This document shows positions 25,156-33,126 of a stretch of 39,752 nt of DNA, piece after piece. This DNA comes from a virus. The notes beneath the pieces were generated by a model, which saw only the letters and a program-made list of their open reading frames with translations, had not been told where the DNA came from and searched no databases. The translations under genes and the position numbers were made by a program. Position 1 is the first letter of the stretch. The number at the start of each line of letters is the position of its first letter. The stretch covers positions 1 to 39,752 of the IMG/VR virus record IMGVR_UViG_3300040815_000410; one strand, 5' to 3'.

Positions 25156-25845
25156 TTATACCCATGTAATTATATCCTGATGTTCAGGTTTTACATCTGT
25201 CTTATGAGCTGCACTTCCCATATGATTTCTTCTATATACTTCACCATAACCACAACTTAACATTAATATAGGTCTAGTTGTAATATTAGTCAATCCCCAT
25301 TTTTGCCAATATTTAACTTCTCTTGTAAAACAAGAATTATACGATACATCAAGTCCTTCTTCTAATAAATTGTTTGTTAAGATTTGAGCAAATAGTCCTA
25401 CTTCTACAGCAACACTATCAATTATTTTGCTCATATGGCTTTTGTGTGCTTGATCAAAAAACATACCTTTCTTTTCAATACTTTCTTTATGATATTCGTT
25501 AGGTGTAGCAAGTCTTTGATGAAATGTAAACATATAAGGATTAGTTCTTATATGTTCAAAATATTTGTTACCTGTAGATACTGATACAGCTAATCCTTCT
25601 TTTAATCCTGTTTTTTCAGTTTCAATGCAAGATTTTTGAGTTAGATTATATAATGCTTGTTTTTCAGATTTTTTATCAGGACCCCAAACAACAACCTCAT
25701 ATGCCATTGCATTGTTTTTTGAAGGAGTTGTTTTCCATGCTTTATATAATGCGTCTTCTATTATTTCCTTGTCTGGTATTTTATCACTATAATTGAATAC
25801 TTGTTTTCGTTTTGTTTCTAATAAATCAAACGTGTTCATTTGCAT
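25156..25845 (-). CDS. Nitroreductase-like protein, tandem copy A
   Basis: 229 residues, paralogue of the neighbouring copy at 24451. Shared blocks: LLETKRKQVFNYSDKIPDKE, ALYKAWKTTPSKNNAMAYEV, FFDQAHKSHMSKIIDSVAVE, LLEEGLDVSYNSCFTRE and RPILMLSCGYGEVYRR. The central section (about 60-110) is the least alike, so substrate preference may differ. ATG at 25845 is preceded by AAGG at a proper distance; a second ATG at codon 3 is possible. The start overlaps the end of the carbamoyltransferase gene by 10 bases. Reaction unknown; FMN-dependent oxidation or reduction of a small molecule or peptide ring is expected for the fold. Confidence 0.78.
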   Translation of the reverse strand: MQMNTFDLLETKRKQVFNYSDKIPDKEIIEDALYKAWKTTPSKNNAMAYEVVVWGPDKKSEKQALYNLTQKSCIETEKTGLKEGLAVSVSTGNKYFEHIRTNPYMFTFHQRLATPNEYHKESIEKKGMFFDQAHKSHMSKIIDSVAVEVGLFAQILTNNLLEEGLDVSYNSCFTREVKYWQKWGLTNITTRPILMLSCGYGEVYRRNHMGSAAHKTDVKPEHQDIITWV

Positions 25846-27341
25846 ATTACCTTTCCGTTAATTACTAACATGTCCAATTGTGTTCTCTTAAAGGTATTTA
25901 TTGCTTCTTTAGGACTCTCTACTATAGGCTCTCTACAATTAAAACTAGTATTCAATAACATTGGTATGCCTGTTATCTTATAAAACTCATTAATAATATT
26001 GTAAAACTTTTCGTTAAATTTTTTATTAACAGTTTGTATTCTTGCTGTATTATCAACGTGTGTAATACCTGGTACTGTATCTTTCTTAACTTTACATATT
26101 CTACTCATATAAGGACTAGGCAATCTCGTATCAAAATATTCTTTGTAATGTTCTTCTAATACAGCAGGTGCAAAGGGTCTAAAGTCTTCTCTCATTTTTA
26201 TAGTATGATTGATAATATCTTTAATATTAGGATTACGTGGGTCTGCAAGTATTGATCTATTACCTAATGCACGATTACCACTTTCTGATTTGCCTTGAAA
26301 CCACCCGACTATCTTACCATCAGCAATTGCCTGAGCAATCTTTTTATAGTCAGCGTCTTCGCCTACATTATGTTCGTATTCTATACCAGCAAATGTTTCT
26401 GTTTTATGTACATTATAATTTATCATATAATCAGCATGTTGATAAACACCTATTGCTTGTCCTTCATCACCTACAGCAGGTGGTACAAATACATTCTCAT
26501 AATGTTTTGTAAATTCTTCATTCATATATCCATTGTAAGCAACGCCACCTGCAATACATAAGTTATCACAAGTTTTTAATGGATAGACATATTCTTTTAT
26601 TTTATCTATTGTAAATTTTTGTAGTGTATGTGCTAAATCATCTATGTTGTCTAACTTAATCTGTTTAAAATGTGCTTGTTTCTTTTCAGTTATAGGTCCT
26701 GATAATATAGTTTCAAATATGTTGTAGTAGTATTCACTATATTTACCATACCCAACTTTACCCATTAACTTACTAGCACCTAGTGTGCCAAAACCTGTTA
26801 AGTTAGACATATGATTCCATAACCAACCAATAGGTAGTTTATCTGACAAGTCTATTAACTTTAGGTCTTTGTCAAAGAATACACATCTAAATTTTGATCC
26901 TATACCATCAATTGCTAGTATATCTGATTGTTCAAAATTAGAGTTTATAAAAGCATATGTGGCGTGTGATTGATGATGGTCTATATAATATATTCCGTCT
27001 TTATAATAATAGTCCCATAACGTTTTAGGATCATAATTAAATATTTCATCATGCCCTTTTAATGTTGTATTAAGTAATTCTTCTTTTGCTTTTCTTATAC
27101 CACCATAGGTATATGTAAATGCTAAAATACCATTGTCAGGTCTTTTAAAATACTTTTCAGTAAATTCATCATTCAATCTATAGTCGCCAGGATTTAATAT
27201 GTCTGATTGATGATCATATGCCTCAGCATGATAGGGTAGATTATGTTTAAATCTAGTAAATCTTTCTCTTTGATTATGAAAGACACCATCATATGTATTG
27301 TGGTCGTGTAAATTTAGTGCTACTGCAAATATTTTAGCCAT
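25836..27341 (-). CDS. NodU/TobZ-type O-carbamoyltransferase
   Basis: 501 residues. The family transfers a carbamoyl group from carbamoyl phosphate through carbamoyl-AMP to a sugar or antibiotic hydroxyl. The N-terminal Kae1-like domain has RERFTRFKHNLP, the metal-binding IDHHQSHATYAF (HxxxH), ILAIDGIGSKFRCVFF and CIAGGVAYNGYMNEEF. The C-terminal YrdC-like domain has GWFQGKSESGNRALGNRSIL, REDFRPFAPAVL and PMLLNTSFNCREPIVESP. The usual HDSSA near the N-terminus reads HDHNT here, and the protein is about 70 residues shorter than TobZ. All main catalytic motifs look intact. Related enzymes are known in marine myoviruses. Overlaps both neighbours by 8-10 bases. Confidence 0.88.
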   Translation of the reverse strand: MAKIFAVALNLHDHNTYDGVFHNQRERFTRFKHNLPYHAEAYDHQSDILNPGDYRLNDEFTEKYFKRPDNGILAFTYTYGGIRKAKEELLNTTLKGHDEIFNYDPKTLWDYYYKDGIYYIDHHQSHATYAFINSNFEQSDILAIDGIGSKFRCVFFDKDLKLIDLSDKLPIGWLWNHMSNLTGFGTLGASKLMGKVGYGKYSEYYYNIFETILSGPITEKKQAHFKQIKLDNIDDLAHTLQKFTIDKIKEYVYPLKTCDNLCIAGGVAYNGYMNEEFTKHYENVFVPPAVGDEGQAIGVYQHADYMINYNVHKTETFAGIEYEHNVGEDADYKKIAQAIADGKIVGWFQGKSESGNRALGNRSILADPRNPNIKDIINHTIKMREDFRPFAPAVLEEHYKEYFDTRLPSPYMSRICKVKKDTVPGITHVDNTARIQTVNKKFNEKFYNIINEFYKITGIPMLLNTSFNCREPIVESPKEAINTFKRTQLDMLVINGKVICK

Positions 27342-28203
27342 TTAATAACCTCGCATATTTTCTCATAGGAAAGTGACCTTTAGGTTCAACCCATTCCATA
27401 CATGTTTTACAATAGTTTTCATATTTAAACAATTGAAAATTCATCATCTTATCTACGTTTTCCTGTGTTATGTCAAATGTTTTTGAGTGAATAATATTAT
27501 TCGCAAATTTCTTACTACAATGTACAATCTTTCTTGTTTCAAAATTGATAACAGGTACCATAGGAAAGGCTGCACACATCTTACGATCTATTTCATCTGC
27601 TTGAGTATGTACTTCTAATACATCATCTTTGTTAGGTGTTCTACCATTAAATGATTTCCACATTGTATTCTTGTGATCTAACTGTTTCATTTCTTCAGGA
27701 AACAGATGTTTATATTTAAAAAAGTTAGGTGTTTTTACACATAGATTGTAATTGTTATAATCATTTTCTTTTATATAACCATAAGGTGGTAGTAAATCTA
27801 AACTACCAAGTTTTTTAATACCATCTTCGTAAAAATCTAATATGTTATGTTCAACATAAAGTATATCAGGATCTTTTAGTATATGTGGATATCTTTTACG
27901 TACAAAAGAGTTTGATAGTACTGAACACACATGATTAGGATTCTTTTTAACTTCAGCAATAACATCATCTAAATTCTTAATAAGGCCTGGCTCACCACCT
28001 AAAAGACAAACACGTATCTTATAATTTCTTAAATAGTGTAATGTTTGTTTTAGGAAATCAATATCAACTGTCAAGTTTCTCATCTCTAAAGTATAACTCG
28101 TACAATAATGACAATCTTTATTACATGACATTGACATAAAGAAGTCTATGGCTAAATAATTTTCTTGTATTTCTTGTAACGTTTTCAATTTCCTGCTCTC
28201 CAT
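27334..28203 (-). CDS. Radical SAM enzyme with C-terminal SPASM-like cysteines
   Basis: 289 residues. Cys27, Cys31 and Cys34 (SMSCNKDCHYC) form the CxxxCxxC [4Fe-4S]/SAM site; VCLLGGEPGLIKNLDDV holds GGEP at 69-72. In the C-terminal part Cys210 (KMCAAFPMVPVINFE), Cys229 (IVHCSKKF), Cys265 and Cys268 (YCKTCMEW) could bind an auxiliary cluster as in SPASM/twitch enzymes. So this one has both parts in a single chain, in the usual order, unlike its neighbours. It is compact (typical 350-400). It overlaps the radical SAM core gene just upstream by 19 bases. Substrate unknown. Confidence 0.82.
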   Translation of the reverse strand: MESRKLKTLQEIQENYLAIDFFMSMSCNKDCHYCTSYTLEMRNLTVDIDFLKQTLHYLRNYKIRVCLLGGEPGLIKNLDDVIAEVKKNPNHVCSVLSNSFVRKRYPHILKDPDILYVEHNILDFYEDGIKKLGSLDLLPPYGYIKENDYNNYNLCVKTPNFFKYKHLFPEEMKQLDHKNTMWKSFNGRTPNKDDVLEVHTQADEIDRKMCAAFPMVPVINFETRKIVHCSKKFANNIIHSKTFDITQENVDKMMNFQLFKYENYCKTCMEWVEPKGHFPMRKYARLLNG

Positions 28204-28808
28204 TTTTTACTAGGCAATAAAGGATCATTTTCACCATTTTGCCATCTACCAGATTTCATAACATAAAAATCAACACCTATATCTCTAGCCATTTGCTTAC
28301 ATGTATCTATATCGTTTTCATTATAGTTAAATACAATGTATTGCCACATAGGTTTTTTATATAGTATTTTAGTGGCTTCTTTCATAACTCTAAATAACTT
28401 TTCACCGTCTTGGTTGATACGATACTTATGGCTATCTTTAGGAAGACCATCTATAGAAAATCGCCACAACGCTCTTGGATTTGTTTTAAATGCTTCTATA
28501 TACCACTTTTCAGATTTAGCTGCACTAGCATGTTGAACAGCCACACTTATTTCTTTATCATAACACATCTTTAATATTTCTAAAAATTTAGGATGGTGCA
28601 CAGGATCTGAATATTGTCCTTCAAAGTTTATATGATTAAAATATTTTATTAACTTATTAAAACTATCTATAGGCACATCTACACCTGGTACTTTCTTACC
28701 TTCGTTTACATAATCCCATTGTCTTGCACAATTAGGACATAATAAGGAACATCTATGAGTAGTATCTAAATTTATTGCATCTCTTTTGATAAATTCTTTA
28801 TAGTTCAT
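28185..28808 (-). CDS. Free-standing radical SAM core, pair 2
   Basis: 207 residues. Cys20, Cys24, Cys27 (HRCSLLCPNCARQW) make the CxxxCxxC cluster site. In place of GGEP it has FEGQYSDPVHHPKFLEILKM, where SDP aligns with GEP. LWRFSIDGLPKDSHKYRINQ and MWQYIVFNYNEND are strongly shared with the core encoded at 31540. The chain stops after the radical SAM barrel and has no SPASM domain; that domain is encoded by the overlapping upstream gene (28805-29209), joined by ATGA. The two products may work as a complex. Length is about half that of ordinary SPASM enzymes. Confidence 0.82.
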   Translation of the reverse strand: MNYKEFIKRDAINLDTTHRCSLLCPNCARQWDYVNEGKKVPGVDVPIDSFNKLIKYFNHINFEGQYSDPVHHPKFLEILKMCYDKEISVAVQHASAAKSEKWYIEAFKTNPRALWRFSIDGLPKDSHKYRINQDGEKLFRVMKEATKILYKKPMWQYIVFNYNENDIDTCKQMARDIGVDFYVMKSGRWQNGENDPLLPSKKWRAGN

Positions 28809-29209
28809 TTTTTCTCTTTTGTGTATCTTTGTGAATAAGTAGATTTTTCATAATCTACTATATTTCCCTCTTTGTCATAATGAGTATCTTCTCTTGTTGC
28901 CTTAATAGGCGTTCCATCAGTTTTAGTACCACAAGTTTCTAAACATGCTAAACATGGTGGTATATCTTTTGTTAAAAGATCGTAAAATTCTTTCCATTCT
29001 TTAGTTTCAAATATGTCATCTATCTTGTTATAGTCTGATACCTTGCTAACTTTAACTAATGGTTGAAACCGAGGATCTCTCATATTCTTCTTACTATCAC
29101 AATAACAACAAGGTAGTAACTCACCTTTGTTTGACATAGCAAAAGGAAACTTTTCAAAACACATAGGTTTCATTTTTATGTTTTTTATATCTTTATATCT
29201 GTTGGTCAT
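28805..29209 (-). CDS. Free-standing SPASM/twitch protein, pair 2
   Basis: 134 residues, no radical SAM core. Cysteines lie as in SPASM/twitch auxiliary domains: Cys17 (KPMCFEKFPFAMSNKGE), Cys34, Cys35, Cys37 (LLPCCYCD), then Cys86, Cys89, Cys93 (PPCLACLETC). The DIFETKEWKEFYDLL helix is the standard iFn..ew..fr segment of SPASM domains. Closely related to the protein at 31212. Here the SPASM gene is upstream of its radical SAM partner, opposite to the other pair. The final 35 residues are hydrophilic and lack cysteine. It presumably binds one [4Fe-4S] cluster and helps place substrate in its partner. Confidence 0.75.
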   Translation of the reverse strand: MTNRYKDIKNIKMKPMCFEKFPFAMSNKGELLPCCYCDSKKNMRDPRFQPLVKVSKVSDYNKIDDIFETKEWKEFYDLLTKDIPPCLACLETCGTKTDGTPIKATREDTHYDKEGNIVDYEKSTYSQRYTKEKK

Positions 29210-30455
29210 AAAATTTATTAAAGGCTATCTTTAACTTTCTTTTGTTTTTAAATGGTTCTTCTTCTATGTAACCTGGTGTTTGATATATCTTCTCTACAAT
29301 ATATTCGTAGATAGGTTCTGTTGTTTCTTTTAGTAAACTTTTATCAAATAGATCATCACCTAATATTTTTTTCATATCATCTACAAATTGATCTTTCTTG
29401 TATTCTAACGTAAGTATGATTGTTTGAATAATCTTATTAACTTCTTGTTTAGTCATCCATGGGTGTATAGGTAAAGACAATATAGTATCACAAACTATTT
29501 TGCTTATAAACATATCATCTGCTCTATGTTCTATTTCTCTATACATTTTGTTTTCAGATAATGGTAACTCATAATGTACTTTTGCGTCTAATACTTTTTT
29601 AAGATTATCTCTAACTTCTTTATTTTGTAATCTGATAACATACTTGTGATAGTTATGGTCTAAACCATTTGTTGTAGGTTGTATTGTAACATATTCTTGT
29701 AATTGTTCATCATACATTTTAGCAATTTCTTGTCTTCTATTTTGCCATTCTTTCATCTTACTTAATCTAAAATTAATAAACTCGGCATTCATTAATAACA
29801 TTTTAGAGTTGTAACCTAATATCTCACGCTCACCATGTTTTCTTAACTTCTTAAACATCTCTGCTTTTTCTTTGTCATCTGTACAGATAGCCCCACCACC
29901 TGCAATCCCAGCAACAACTTTGTTTGCATTGAAACTTAATGTTGATATGTCACCTATTGATCCTGCCTTGACACCATTTAGACTTGCACCTAGTGATTGA
30001 GCTGCGTCTTCAATAAATGCGATATTCTTTTCTTTACAAAATTCTAATATCTCTTTTGTATCTGACATGTTACCAAATAGATGTGGATAAACAATTGCTT
30101 TTACTTTGTCCGAATACATACGTTTAATACTATCTAATGACATATGATAAGACAATATATCAATCTCACAAAATACAGGTGTTGCACCGACCATAGATAC
30201 ACAAGACGCTGAAGATATCCATGAGAATTGTGGTACTAATACCTCGTCACCTTTTCTTATACCTAAACTTCTTAAAGCAAAATGTAATGCGTCTGTGCCG
30301 TTACTACACGCAACAACATATTTTCTACCTGTGTATAGTTTAAGTTTATTTTCTAAAAACTCAACGTTTGCTTCCTGTTCTTTTTGCATTGACTTTTCAA
30401 AAAGTTGTAGATAATCAACTTTGTTTTCTTTAAAATCTCTATCCCAACATGTCAT
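29193..30455 (-). CDS. DegT/DnrJ/EryC1/StrS-type sugar aminotransferase
   Basis: 420 residues. PLP-dependent transamination of nucleotide keto-sugars, for amino sugars in surface glycans or antibiotics. Motifs: ACSNGTDALHFALRSLGI (49-66), EVLVPQFSWISSASCV, VYPHLFGN (123-129), AFIEDAAQSLGASLNG with Asp150 (PLP pyridine contact), and STLSFNANKVVAGIAGGG with Lys179, the Schiff-base lysine, where GIAGGG replaces the usual GEGG. After the normal end near residue 365 there is an extra tail of about 55 residues (EPIYEYIVEKIYQTPGYIEE), not part of the family. GAGG precedes the ATG. Overlaps the neighbours by 17 bases each. Confidence 0.87.
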   Translation of the reverse strand: MTCWDRDFKENKVDYLQLFEKSMQKEQEANVEFLENKLKLYTGRKYVVACSNGTDALHFALRSLGIRKGDEVLVPQFSWISSASCVSMVGATPVFCEIDILSYHMSLDSIKRMYSDKVKAIVYPHLFGNMSDTKEILEFCKEKNIAFIEDAAQSLGASLNGVKAGSIGDISTLSFNANKVVAGIAGGGAICTDDKEKAEMFKKLRKHGEREILGYNSKMLLMNAEFINFRLSKMKEWQNRRQEIAKMYDEQLQEYVTIQPTTNGLDHNYHKYVIRLQNKEVRDNLKKVLDAKVHYELPLSENKMYREIEHRADDMFISKIVCDTILSLPIHPWMTKQEVNKIIQTIILTLEYKKDQFVDDMKKILGDDLFDKSLLKETTEPIYEYIVEKIYQTPGYIEEEPFKNKRKLKIAFNKFYDQQI

Positions 30456-31215
30456 GTATAAACCTCGCTAGTTTTTGTTGTCCTTGTCTATTAGGATGTA
30501 AATCTATTTTTGATATTCTATCAGTAGTATTATCTAATACTTTATCAGATAAACTATAACCATTTAATCTTGGATCTGTAGGCCATCCTATAAAATTATT
30601 ATTAATTTTTTCATAATATGGACTATTGTGTATTTGTGCCAAGTACTCTTTTTCTCTTTTTTCTTTCCAATGTTTTTCATCAACTGTTAAATCTTCTGGT
30701 TTATTTAAAACAGGAATTTGTTTATTATCTAAAACTTGTTTTGTTCTTCTGTTGATAAGTTCTTGCCATAGATAACCTTTAAATAAATCTACCATTTGAA
30801 ATTGTTTATAAGGTAGTTTAAAATATTCACACACAGTTTGAAGACTATAATAATATCTTAATGACCTATCAATCCAATAATTCATAAAACCTTTTGTATC
30901 ATACATATCATTTGTCCATTTTGCTTTTTGTAAATATAAACTTTCTATCTGATAGTCACGTCTAGGTGCTGTACTCCAAGCTGCGATAACTAAACCTATT
31001 TTAGAGTGATCAATAGTTTGTAATTTATCAATTATATTGCTGTAGATATATTCTTGTCCTGCACCTGACTCACTAACATTTATAAGTTCCATATCTAATC
31101 TATCAGCAAGTAATTGTGGCCATTTAGGCCAACTAACATCTAATTCAGGATGGTGTATAGATGTAAATCTTTCGTTTGAATAACTACACCCAGCAACTAA
31201 TAATATTTTTTTCAT
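30439..31215 (-). CDS. SGNH/GDSL-family hydrolase-like protein
   Basis: 258 residues. Block I is ILLVAGCSYSNERF with Ser11 as likely nucleophile (GCS in place of GDS, common in phage members). ELINVSESGAGQEYIYSNII (about 43-62) supplies block II Gly and Asn. VIAAWSTAPRRDY covers the block III strand, where the usual GxND is replaced by AAWST. Block V is SKIDLHPNRQGQQKLARFI with Asp238 and His240. The family includes sugar O-acetylesterases and acetyltransferases. The long middle (about 90-210) is aromatic and charged, without known domains. ATGA overlap with the upstream SPASM gene. A role in removing or adding acyl groups on a glycan fits the context but is inferred. Confidence 0.7.
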   Translation of the reverse strand: MKKILLVAGCSYSNERFTSIHHPELDVSWPKWPQLLADRLDMELINVSESGAGQEYIYSNIIDKLQTIDHSKIGLVIAAWSTAPRRDYQIESLYLQKAKWTNDMYDTKGFMNYWIDRSLRYYYSLQTVCEYFKLPYKQFQMVDLFKGYLWQELINRRTKQVLDNKQIPVLNKPEDLTVDEKHWKEKREKEYLAQIHNSPYYEKINNNFIGWPTDPRLNGYSLSDKVLDNTTDRISKIDLHPNRQGQQKLARFIHDMLG

Positions 31216-31550
31216 ATTAAGTCTTCTATTTTTTGTCTATCTCTACCTGTTCTTTTCTTACAATGAGTAATACAAGTAGGTATGACTTTTTTTAAATTTT
31301 TTTCTGCTAAATTTCTTGCAAAATCTTGCCATTCTTTTGTTAGTAATATATCTTCAATACTATTATGATCACTTATTTTACTAACTTTTAACATCTCTTT
31401 CATAACAGGATGTTCTAACGCACTAGATTGATCCATCCAACAACAAGGTATTAATTCACCTCTATTAGTCATTGCAGCTTGCATACGTTTTTCTATTGAA
31501 CCATGTGCTGGCATACATCTAGGTTCTAATATTATTTTATCAGATGGCAT
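31212..31550 (-). CDS. Free-standing SPASM/twitch protein, pair 1
   Basis: 112 residues. Cys12 (EPRCMPAHG), Cys36-Cys37 (MTNRGELIPCCWMD), Cys93 and Cys97 (IPTCITHC) form the auxiliary iron-sulphur pattern; NSIEDILLTKEWQDFARNL is the typical SPASM helix. No SAM-binding core. It starts inside the end of the radical SAM core gene (11-base overlap, different frame), with the core upstream: the same order as a normal single-chain enzyme, but split. A frameshift in the overlap could in principle fuse them. It is a paralogue of the protein at 28805, which has one more cysteine after CC. Confidence 0.75.
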   Translation of the reverse strand: MPSDKIILEPRCMPAHGSIEKRMQAAMTNRGELIPCCWMDQSSALEHPVMKEMLKVSKISDHNSIEDILLTKEWQDFARNLAEKNLKKVIPTCITHCKKRTGRDRQKIEDLI

Positions 31551-32202
31551 TAAGTGATACCTCTTTATTCTTTGGTCTTAATGGGTCATCATTATCATTC
31601 CAACGTGATGATTGTACTAACATAAATCCTACACCATTTTCTTTTGCCATTTGTTTAGCTTCTTCAATATGATCTTCATTATAGTTAAATATAATATATT
31701 GCCAAACTGGTGTTACCTCTAAATGTTTTTTAGATTCAATCATTATATTAAAAAGTTTTTTACCATCTTGGTTTACTCTATACTTGTGACTTTCTTCTGG
31801 TAAACCATCTATACCAAATATCCATTGAGCATGTGGATTTGCTTTAAAACATTTTATAAAATATTCTTTAGATTTTTGTGAAGCTGCATTATGTATTTCA
31901 ACTATAGTCTTTTTCTTATACAACATTTCTAATATTTCAGGAAACTTAGGATGATGTACAGGATCAGATAATTGACCACAAAAAATAAAATCATTATAAT
32001 AGTCTGATATTTTATCTATTTCTTTTAAAGTAAGATCACGTCCTGGTACTTTTTTACCCTCGTTACGCCATTGTCTTTGTCTTTGACATCTAGGACATTC
32101 AAGTGGACACCTAAAACTTATATCAATATTCAATGATCTTCTACTCATAAAATATTGAATATCTTTAGTTATCTCTAACTCTTTTTGTATTTCTTTGCTC
32201 AT
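31540..32202 (-). CDS. Free-standing radical SAM core, pair 1
   Basis: 220 residues. Cys32, Cys36, Cys39 (SFRCPLECPRCQRQRQW) bind the cluster that cleaves SAM. FCGQLSDPVHHPKFPEILEM replaces the GGEP region, and WIFGIDGLPEESHKYRVNQ plus VWQYIIFNYNEDHIEEAKQM match the core at 28185 almost block for block; both also share NEGKKVPG after the cysteines. The chain ends without SPASM cysteines; the overlapping downstream gene at 31212 supplies that domain. ATGA overlap with the gene upstream. Likely a two-component radical SAM enzyme; substrate unknown. Confidence 0.83.
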   Translation of the reverse strand: MSKEIQKELEITKDIQYFMSRRSLNIDISFRCPLECPRCQRQRQWRNEGKKVPGRDLTLKEIDKISDYYNDFIFCGQLSDPVHHPKFPEILEMLYKKKTIVEIHNAASQKSKEYFIKCFKANPHAQWIFGIDGLPEESHKYRVNQDGKKLFNIMIESKKHLEVTPVWQYIIFNYNEDHIEEAKQMAKENGVGFMLVQSSRWNDNDDPLRPKNKEVSLNAI

Positions 32203-33059
32203 ATTAGTTTTAATAAATTTTTTACTTTATCTTTACTTTGTGTTAGGCAGATCACAGGCCTATTCCAATATACTTTGCCGCCATCATGTTTATATTTATT
32301 CCTTAAATAAACGACTTCTTTTTTGAGCCATCTAAACTCCATGAATAGTCTTGGAGCAGGATCAAAGTTAGGTTTTGTATAGACATATGTTTCAAACTTA
32401 CCTAATATATTTGTGATTGGCACCATTAGATTGTTTAGTTTAGGGTTTATAAATTTGTCGTTGTATGTTATAATACCGTGATCAGGATAATTATGTATAT
32501 GTTTTTCTACTTCTCTATAGTATATCTCATTTGTGCCTAAAAACAAATACTTAAATTGTATATCTTCTTTTATAGGTTTGTATATACTAAAGTTTATTAT
32601 CTTTTCAAATTGTTCTCCTACACCATTGACATATACATCATGGTCGCATAAGTCATAAACTTTTTTAGGTTTGAAATATTGTAACGCAATAGGATATTCT
32701 CTAACATGATTTTCAGAATATACAGATATAAGATTACCACTAAACAATAAATGTAAAGTTAGAAGTTGATCATTATTGTAAGTATGTTTATTTAAGTATG
32801 CTAAAGTTATTTGACTTCTACCCATAATCAATGTTATATCATTTGACGTAGGTGTGTAAAAATCAAATATTACATTTTCATATTTGACATAACATTCATT
32901 TAGAGCATTGATATAAGATTGTTCAGAAAATCTATGGTCTCTTATGATTATCAGTTTTGCTTTTACACCTAAATCATTCAGAAAACAACAATGTTCATAA
33001 CTATAATGTAGAAGACCATCACCAGGCTTACTTGTACATACTATATTTACATTTTTCAT
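32199..33059 (-). CDS. Glycosyltransferase-like protein, first gene of leftward operon
   Basis: 286 residues. The start reads VNIVCTSKPGDGLLHYSYEH, like the N-terminal loop of GT-B transferases. The C-terminal part has GKFETYVYTKPNFDPAPRLF followed by MEFRWLKKEVVYLRN, resembling the GT-B donor-site segment in which a Pro-Arg and Glu precede a Gly or Leu turn. No DxD is clear. Identification is by overall pattern and is tentative; other nucleotide-binding proteins are possible. The ATG at 33059 lies 5-6 bases downstream of a perfect sigma70 promoter and has no Shine-Dalgarno, so it may be translated from a leaderless message. Stop overlaps the radical SAM start (ATGA). Confidence 0.5.
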   Translation of the reverse strand: MKNVNIVCTSKPGDGLLHYSYEHCCFLNDLGVKAKLIIIRDHRFSEQSYINALNECYVKYENVIFDFYTPTSNDITLIMGRSQITLAYLNKHTYNNDQLLTLHLLFSGNLISVYSENHVREYPIALQYFKPKKVYDLCDHDVYVNGVGEQFEKIINFSIYKPIKEDIQFKYLFLGTNEIYYREVEKHIHNYPDHGIITYNDKFINPKLNNLMVPITNILGKFETYVYTKPNFDPAPRLFMEFRWLKKEVVYLRNKYKHDGGKVYWNRPVICLTQSKDKVKNLLKLI

Positions 33060-33064
33060 ACTAT

Positions 33065-33093
33065 ATTATAACACATTTTATTATATCTGTCAA
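33065..33093 (-). promoter_or_regulatory. Perfect consensus extended sigma70 promoter of the 18-gene operon
   Basis: On the minus strand TTGACA (33093-33088), a 17-base spacer ending TGT, then TATAAT (33070-33065): both hexamers perfect, optimal spacing, and a TGn extension of the -10. The expected start is at or within a base of 33059, the A of the first ATG. It should be recognised by unmodified host RNA polymerase, in contrast to the late promoters of the structural genes. Confidence 0.8.
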
Positions 33094-33104
33094 ATAGACG
33101 ACAC

Positions 33105-33112
33105 TATTTATT
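33105..33112 (-). promoter_or_regulatory. Possible late promoter upstream of the sigma70 promoter
   Basis: AATAAATA on the minus strand, matching the cyanophage late element NATAAATA. Expected start near 33099 with a leader of about 40 bases. It could keep the operon on late in infection, but a single 8-base match in AT-rich DNA is weak evidence. Confidence 0.35.
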
Positions 33113-33126
33113 GACTAAATAACTAT

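Noticed and set aside
31540-31550. Programmed frameshift fusing the radical SAM core and SPASM genes of pair 1.
   Set aside because: No convincing slippery heptamer plus structure was identified, the SPASM gene has its own ATG, and pair 2 has the opposite order, so a two-protein system is simpler.
33111-33126. Promoter for the M24 gene from TTGACT or ACTAAATA.
   Set aside because: TTGACT is too close to the ATG to act as a -35, and ACTAAATA has two mismatches to the late element.
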